In this document: piece after piece, positions 7,673-11,488 of the stretch
How the letters are laid out: every line of letters starts with the position of its first letter
How positions within the stretch are numbered: the stretch's first letter is position 1
Assembly (NCBI GenBank): GCA_964623265.1
Contig: CAZUTK010000083.1
Location: 1-11,488, forward strand
DNA: 11,488 bases
Reading direction: 5' to 3'
Origin: CAZUTK01 sp964623265
GTDB lineage: Bacteria; Electryoneota; B3-LCP
Position numbers and translations under genes: made by a program
Notes under the pieces: model-generated
The model's input: the letters and a program-made list of their open reading frames with translations, nothing else
Databases searched by the model: none
Told to the model about the DNA's origin: nothing

Positions 7673-8023
7673 CTACCGTTTCAGAATCTGGATGATTTCT
7701 CGAACAAAGGCGCACTCGCATGCCGATGGGCAACGTTCGAGATTATTTTGATGCAGGCAATAATCCGGACATTCCTCGGTCACTGTCTTCCTCTCTTCGA
7801 AGATGGACCCCTGATAGAGATCAAAAAAAAATCCCGCCGGTACCGACAATGTGGAATTGCATGACCGAACTATATGAGTGAATAAAAACCACCCCAATTG
7901 TAAATCTTTAAAATTGACTTGGTATCCATTCAGGACAATATTTTGATCTCTTAAGAATTCGCTGCGATTTTTCCAGACGTGGTTGCACCCGGAACAATGA
8001 TGAATGTAAAACCGCTCTGCCAT
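7673..8023 (-). CDS. Uncharacterised eight-cysteine protein coupled to receiver D, possible metal-binding protein
   Basis: A 116-residue protein whose ATG follows the receiver D stop by 5 nt, with GAGG 10 nt upstream inside the receiver D gene; co-translation is likely. Cysteines lie at 10, 13, 55, 85, 89, 98, 102 and 104: an N-terminal His-His-Cys-x2-Cys, a lone Cys in the middle, and a C-terminal cluster Cys-x3-Cys-x8-Cys-x3-Cys-x-Cys followed by a short helix (FVREIIQILKR). Eight Cys could form two four-ligand zinc or iron-sulfur sites (inference). No signal peptide or membrane helix is seen, so it should be cytoplasmic. Similar Cys-rich hypothetical proteins occur, as I recall, in anaerobic deltaproteobacteria, but I cannot name a family. 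Its place inside the receiver cluster suggests a partner or sensor role. The reading frame is convincing: regular spacing of Cys, a good start and operon position. Confidence 0.82.
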   Translation of the reverse strand: MAERFYIHHCSGCNHVWKNRSEFLRDQNIVLNGYQVNFKDLQLGWFLFTHIVRSCNSTLSVPAGFFFDLYQGSIFEERKTVTEECPDYCLHQNNLERCPSACECAFVREIIQILKR

Positions 8024-8028
8024 CGTAT

Positions 8029-8445
8029 TTATGCCTCAGCCGGCTCAAAACGATCCTTGACCAGTTCCAGCATCAAATTGGCGATCTTTTCAAGGTGGAA
8101 GGGTTTGATGATATAGCCGTCCGGCTTGACGCGGTCCCTCTGGATCAGCTGCTCATATTGCAGAAATCCCGTGATCAAAATGACCGGGCAATTCTGATTG
8201 GATTCCTTGATATTATGCAGCACCTGAATGCCGTTCATTCTCGGCATATAGATATCAAGAATCACCAGGTCCGGCTTCTCCTGCTTGTACATCTCCCAAG
8301 CTTCCAGACCATCCACAGCGGTAAAGACGATAAAGCCCAGCTTTTCACCCAGTTCCGCCAGGCGGTTGCGGATGATCTCTTCGTCATCCGCCAGCAGGAG
8401 CCTCAGTCTGGCGTTAGGGATTCGCGGAGATTCACTCTGTTGCAT
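8029..8445 (-). CDS. Single-domain response regulator D (CheY-like receiver)
   Basis: A 138-residue receiver from the ATG at 8445, chosen because GGGGGT lies 9 nt upstream; a TTG at 8466 in frame sits before that site and is unlikely. The active site is intact: Asp20-Asp21, Asp64 in ILDIYMPRMNG, Thr92 in LITGFLQYEQ, Lys114 in IIKPF. It is most similar to receiver E (both read ADDEEIIRNRL and DIYMPRMNG), which points to a recent duplication of this pair. It follows receiver E by 42 nt and precedes the Cys-rich gene by 5 nt, so E, D and the Cys-rich protein form the tightest transcription unit of the cluster. There is no output domain and only a short acidic C-terminal tail. Confidence 0.95.
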   Translation of the reverse strand: MQQSESPRIPNARLRLLLADDEEIIRNRLAELGEKLGFIVFTAVDGLEAWEMYKQEKPDLVILDIYMPRMNGIQVLHNIKESNQNCPVILITGFLQYEQLIQRDRVKPDGYIIKPFHLEKIANLMLELVKDRFEPAEA

Positions 8446-8487
8446 TTGAAACGCACCCCCAACCAACTGTGTACAATGTCCTGCGGA

Positions 8488-8901
8488 TTATATCTTCACG
8501 TTGGCGTCCAGCACCAATTTCAGAATAGCATTGATGACCGTGTTCATCGTGAACGGCTTGGTGATGAATCCATCCGGCTTGATCTTGCTTTTTTGCACCA
8601 GTTGTTCGAAATGCATGAACCCCGTAATCAGGATCACCGGGCAATTCGGGTGAACCTCTTTGATCTTCTGCATGACGGCTAAACCGTTCATGCGCGGCAT
8701 ATAGATGTCAAGAATAACGATGTTCGGCTTGGTTTGTTGGTAAAGCTCCCAGGCTTCCACCCCGTCGCAAGCAGCGTACGCCTTGAACCCGAGCAATTTG
8801 CTCATTTCAATGAGGCGGTTGCGAATGATCTCCTCGTCATCCGCGATCAACAGCACAGAGCTTTTGCGTTCTTTCGCTTCCGCCGGCGCTTCTTGTAACA
8901 T
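8488..8901 (-). CDS. Single-domain response regulator E (CheY-like receiver), first gene of the cluster
   Basis: A 137-residue receiver from ATG 8901, with AGGGG 6 nt upstream. The active site is intact: Asp21-Asp22, phospho-acceptor Asp65 in ILDIYMPRMNG, Thr93 in LITGFMHFEQ and Lys115 in ITKPF. The N-terminal 15 residues are charged (EAPAEAKERK). There is no output domain, so signalling must pass through a partner or to another phosphoprotein. It is the promoter-proximal gene; a strong promoter lies about 90-120 nt upstream. No histidine kinase, Hpt protein or chemotaxis gene lies in the window, so its partner is unknown. Confidence 0.95.
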   Translation of the reverse strand: MLQEAPAEAKERKSSVLLIADDEEIIRNRLIEMSKLLGFKAYAACDGVEAWELYQQTKPNIVILDIYMPRMNGLAVMQKIKEVHPNCPVILITGFMHFEQLVQKSKIKPDGFITKPFTMNTVINAILKLVLDANVKI

Positions 8902-8993
8902 TGCTTGCCCCTTGCTTTTGCTTGCGGCTTGAGTTCATCCTGGATGCCTTCAGGGCTCTGGTGCGGTTCTCAGATTGCGTCTAATTCTGGGTC

Positions 8994-9022
8994 AATATAT
9001 TCTCAGCCGAAAAAAATGTCAA
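8994..9022 (-). promoter_or_regulatory. Predicted strong sigma70-type promoter of the receiver cluster
   Basis: On the minus strand, a perfect -35 TTGACA (9017-9022) and -10 TATATT (8994-8999) are spaced by 17 nt that begin with seven T residues. Transcription should start near 8987, with a leader of about 85 nt. This is one of the two best promoter matches in the window, indicating constitutive or high-level expression unless a repressor acts. Confidence 0.75.
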
Positions 9023-9169
9023 GCAAAAAGATCGTTCCGAGAAGGCATAGCCGCCTTCGATCGCATGTAGGACTTTTCTTCCGCAAACGCTCCGCCGGCG
9101 AATCCCGACTTATGCTCACAATCTGCGCGGCTCTCTTCACGTGACGGGTGAAATAAATCGGGAATTTCC

Positions 9170-9198
9170 TTGCAATAAATTAGGAGCCGGGGTAAATT
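9170..9198 (+). promoter_or_regulatory. Predicted promoter of the lipoprotein-phosphodiesterase pair
   Basis: -35 TTGCAA (9170-9175) and -10 TAAATT (9193-9198) are 17 nt apart, predicting a start near 9205, about 24 nt before ATG 9229. A second AT-rich TTGCAT/TAATTT pair slightly downstream has a poor 15-nt spacing. Confidence 0.5.
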
Positions 9199-9228
9199 AT
9201 TTTGCATTGTATGAAATCTTTGTAATTT

Positions 9229-10737
9229 ATGGAAAAAGATGCGAAATGGAATAGAGTCGTGAAGTCCGCCGGCCGAATATCGCTCACCGCTGATTTTTGC
9301 AGACGCTTTAAGTATTGCATCGCGACCGTTCGCGATGTCCGCGAAGTCGGTTGGATGCTGCTGGCCGCCTGTTCACTTCTCGGTTGCAGCAAGTCGGGTC
9401 TGGATCCCTCATCTTCGCTTTATTCCATACAGGGGACACTGAATATTGCCGGAGAAGCGGATCCGGATTCCGCGATCGTCAGAATCTGGGCGGTGCCGCA
9501 GGACGTACATTTGCAGCAGGCTTTAAATCAGTACCCGGCATTGGGATTCGCTCCGGTTTCCCCGATGCTGTTCAACCCCTTGACCCACACGCCGATCCGT
9601 TCCGGGATCCCGGCTTCCAATGGCGCATTCCGGTTCGATGACCTGCCCGCAGGATCCTATTTTCTGGATGCGGAGCTCACAGGCTACGATTGCCCCGATC
9701 CCTTGTTCATCACGTTGCCCGGCAATGAGAATGCGGGGTTTCTCACTCTTGCGGAAGTCCAATCAGTGGCCGGGTCCGTGAATTCAGAGGTCTGGGAGAC
9801 TGGAGAGGTTCGCCGGATCACCGGCGACGTTCTGGTTCCGCCGGGGCAGACCTTGACCATCCAGTCCGGCGTGTTGATTCTTTTGGCGGGTGATTATACC
9901 TTCACTGTCAGCGGACGCATCCTGATTGACGGCATCCCGGCTCAACCGGTGCGCTTCCGCTTGACTTCGGAGCATCACGCGCTCGGAGGAGATTGGGGCG
10001 GACTGCGCCTGAATGAAACGGTTTCCGCCTGCGAAGTGGTGGGCGTTCAATTTCAGGGAGCCTCCACGGCGCTGCGCGTCATCGGTGGAGTCGCTCACGT
10101 GGAAGAATGCTTGTTCGAAGCTCCTACCGCGTTCGGGGTTTATTTCTCCGCTGCCGCCGGCGGCTGGGTGAACCATTCCATCGTCCGAGACGGGAATCAG
10201 GGCTTGGTGGCGGATAACTCCAGCCCGCAGATGGAATATAATCTCCTCCTGCGAATGTCGGGGCGCGCTATCACCGTCAAGACCAACTCCCAAGCGACGT
10301 TGTACGGCAATGCGATGTACGACTGCCAGACCGGCATCTGGTCCGACTGGAACACCGCACCTCTGATTCATTACAATCTCGTTTCCGGCGGCTCGCGCGC
10401 TCTGGAAGCTCAAGACGGTTTCACCGCGCTGGTGGAATATAACGAATTCGTCGGGCAAACGGTGGAATGCATCTACTTGAACATCCGCAACTGCTATCCC
10501 ATCATTAAAAACAACAATTTTATCGAGATTCCGCCGACGGTGCTGCGCATCAACGGCAATAACGGCCAGCAGTCCGACACGGTTTACGCGCAGTACAACT
10601 ACTGGGATGGCGAAGACTTGAGCGGGATTCCTTCGTTGATCATTGACGGGCAGGACGTCGGTTCCCCGGGGAATCCGATCAGCCCGGTGGTATTTCAACC
10701 CTTTCGTTTAACGCCGGTCGCAGGAACGGGCCCATGA
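9229..10737 (+). CDS. Right-handed beta-helix surface lipoprotein with N-terminal carboxypeptidase-regulatory-like domain
   Basis: A 502-residue protein as called from ATG 9229. A lipobox LLGC with Cys53 follows a short hydrophobic run (WMLLAACSLLGC), so a lipid-anchored envelope protein is likely. Residues about 65-155 resemble a carboxypeptidase-regulatory-like beta-sandwich (YSIQGTLN ... AFRFDDLPAGSYFLDAELTGYD). From about 195 to 460 the protein shows repeated beta-helix coils with Asn-rich turns (YNLLLRMSG, YGNAMYDCQTGI, HYNLVSGG, YNEFVG, IKNNNF) ending in YNYWDG, as in PbH1/parallel beta-helix proteins of FCB-type bacteria. Known relatives include polysaccharide-binding or -cleaving and adhesin-like proteins; no catalytic residues can be assigned here. 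The start is uncertain: 52 residues before the lipobox Cys is long, no Shine-Dalgarno precedes ATG 9229, and alternatives are GTG 9259 or ATG 9355. The stop overlaps the next gene. Confidence 0.88.
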   Translation: MEKDAKWNRVVKSAGRISLTADFCRRFKYCIATVRDVREVGWMLLAACSLLGCSKSGLDPSSSLYSIQGTLNIAGEADPDSAIVRIWAVPQDVHLQQALNQYPALGFAPVSPMLFNPLTHTPIRSGIPASNGAFRFDDLPAGSYFLDAELTGYDCPDPLFITLPGNENAGFLTLAEVQSVAGSVNSEVWETGEVRRITGDVLVPPGQTLTIQSGVLILLAGDYTFTVSGRILIDGIPAQPVRFRLTSEHHALGGDWGGLRLNETVSACEVVGVQFQGASTALRVIGGVAHVEECLFEAPTAFGVYFSAAAGGWVNHSIVRDGNQGLVADNSSPQMEYNLLLRMSGRAITVKTNSQATLYGNAMYDCQTGIWSDWNTAPLIHYNLVSGGSRALEAQDGFTALVEYNEFVGQTVECIYLNIRNCYPIIKNNNFIEIPPTVLRINGNNGQQSDTVYAQYNYWDGEDLSGIPSLIIDGQDVGSPGNPISPVVFQPFRLTPVAGTGP

Positions 10738-11488
10738 AAAAAACGGATCGCCGCACGCTTATTTTCGGGATAGACGGGGGTACTTGGGAAATACTCGATC
10801 CGTTGCTGGCACGCGGAGTGATGCCGACGCTGCGGCGGCTGAAAGAGCAGGGCGCCTGGGGGGTGCTGCAGTCCGTCGTGCCGGTGAACTCGGCAGCCGC
10901 CTGGTCCTCTTTTCTGACCGGTATGTCGCCGGAAAAGCACGGGATACTGGATTTTTTCGCCTGGAAAAGCGGAACGGCGAGACGCACCACTGTCAACGCG
11001 ACCTGGCTGCCGCATCCGACGATCCTGGATCTTCTCCAGGAGGAAGGTCCGATCATCTCGTTGAAAGTCCCGATGACGTACCCGCCCTGGGCGATTCGCG
11101 GAGCGATGGTTGCCGGTTTGCCCACGCCGGATGATGAATCCGCCTTCACGTTTCCGCAGGGTCTGGCGGGAAAAATCCACGCCGTCACGGCGAAGAAATC
11201 AGCCGGACGGGATTGGGCGGTCGAAGATTCCGGAAGAGATCTCATCCTGGATCAATTGGAAGCGGCTCAGCGCAACCTCGAAAAAACCACGGATCTGCTC
11301 ATCAGCGAATATCGGGATGCGCGGATCGCCTTTGTGGTCGCCCGCGATGTGGATGAGCTGCAGCACTTCTTCTGGGATGCTCTGACAGCGAAGCCTGATG
11401 AAGAACCCCATCGCTGCTTGCCCCGGTTGGAACTCTATTTTTCGCGCCTGGATGACTACCTCGGACGATGGCTGGTTTGGGCGGGTAC
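10734..11488 (+). CDS. Type I phosphodiesterase / nucleotide pyrophosphatase family protein (alkaline phosphatase superfamily), C-terminus cut off by window edge
   Basis: 251 codons run from ATG 10734 to the right edge without a stop. The metal-binding start of the fold is clear: LIFGIDGGTWEIL with Asp14, then PTLRRL, then VPVNSAAAWSSFLTG with the presumed nucleophile Ser/Thr region at 52-62, and GMSPEKHGILDFF. Farther on, RDVDELQHFFWD supplies Asp207 and His211, the second metal-ligand pair typical of this superfamily (two-zinc phosphodiesterases and phosphatases). No signal peptide is seen (MKKTDRRTLIFG enters beta-1 directly), so it is probably cytoplasmic. The ATGA overlap with the lipoprotein gene at 10734-10737 indicates translational coupling, and no separate ribosome site is obvious. 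Proteins of this GDG-type branch often sit in cell-surface or glycan gene neighbourhoods; the substrate here is unknown. Confidence 0.9.
   Translation, partial: MKKTDRRTLIFGIDGGTWEILDPLLARGVMPTLRRLKEQGAWGVLQSVVPVNSAAAWSSFLTGMSPEKHGILDFFAWKSGTARRTTVNATWLPHPTILDLLQEEGPIISLKVPMTYPPWAIRGAMVAGLPTPDDESAFTFPQGLAGKIHAVTAKKSAGRDWAVEDSGRDLILDQLEAAQRNLEKTTDLLISEYRDARIAFVVARDVDELQHFFWDALTAKPDEEPHRCLPRLELYFSRLDDYLGRWLVWAG

Larger units (their letters stand above)
8902..9228. other. Divergent intergenic region between receiver E and the lipoprotein gene
   Basis: This 327-nt gene-free stretch holds the minus-strand promoter of receiver E with its leader of about 85 nt, the plus-strand promoter of the lipoprotein gene, and between them about 150 nt with a small GAAGGC/GCCTTC hairpin (9041-9058, 6-bp stem, 6-nt loop) but no other clear structure. 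The receiver E leader carries three GCAAG copies on the minus strand, the last two flanking its ribosome site. I see no tRNA, riboswitch or convincing small gene. Confidence 0.6.

Noticed and set aside
6978..8682. Plus-strand ORFs opposite the receivers (6978-7415, 8095-8682)
   Set aside because: They resemble each other only because they mirror paralogous receiver genes on the other strand; the minus-strand frames carry the real domains.
9019..9207. Possible small minus-strand gene in the divergent intergenic region
   Set aside because: It runs over both predicted promoters, has no ribosome site and no recognisable features.
9784..10698. A 304-codon minus-strand ORF within the lipoprotein gene
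   Set aside because: It is antisense to a protein with clear lipobox and beta-helix repeats, and its own product shows no domain or signal.

Overview
The window looks like chromosomal DNA of a moderately GC-rich, Gram-negative-type bacterium. A C25 (gingipain-type) peptidase with repeated Asn-Gly-rich C-terminal domains, a right-handed beta-helix lipoprotein and a GDG-type phosphodiesterase together suggest a member of, or a candidate phylum near, the Fibrobacteres-Chlorobi-Bacteroidetes group. That placement is an inference; no rRNA or other marker gene is present. I see no insertion sequence, phage gene, tRNA or CRISPR array.

Layout, left to right. (1) 1-2941, minus strand: a large secreted C25 peptidase, cut by the left edge before its C-terminus, with its own promoter. 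(2) 3047-4288, minus strand: an MFS exporter. (3) 4460-5881, plus strand: selA, with a near-consensus promoter, divergent from the MFS gene. (4) 5892-5930: a strong hairpin between the convergent selA and the receiver cluster. (5) 5927-8901, minus strand: five paralogous single-domain response regulators (called A to E here, left to right; transcription order E-D-[Cys-rich protein]-C-B-A), with a 116-residue eight-cysteine protein placed 5 nt after regulator D. The cluster starts at an excellent sigma70-type promoter. (6) 8902-9228: a divergent intergenic region. (7) 9229-10737, plus strand: a beta-helix lipoprotein whose stop codon overlaps (ATGA) the start of (8) 10734-11488, a type I phosphodiesterase / alkaline-phosphatase-superfamily protein cut by the right edge.

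The most unusual part is the receiver cluster. All five proteins keep the full phosphorylation apparatus (acid pair, phospho-Asp, Thr, Lys), have no output domain, and share a signature not typical of CheY-like receivers: Asp-Ile-Tyr-Met-Pro at the phosphorylation site, Thr-Gly-Phe-(Leu/Met) followed by Glu-Gln after beta-4, and Lys-Pro-Asp before beta-5. They look like products of local duplication that stayed functional, and the embedded Cys-rich protein may be a partner. No histidine kinase or phosphotransferase is in the window, so the input and output are unknown.

The other genes appear to be independent units: cell-surface or secreted proteolysis (C25), efflux (MFS), selenocysteine synthesis (selA, implying selB, selC, selD and selenoproteins elsewhere), and a translationally coupled pair of a surface lipoprotein and a phosphodiesterase.
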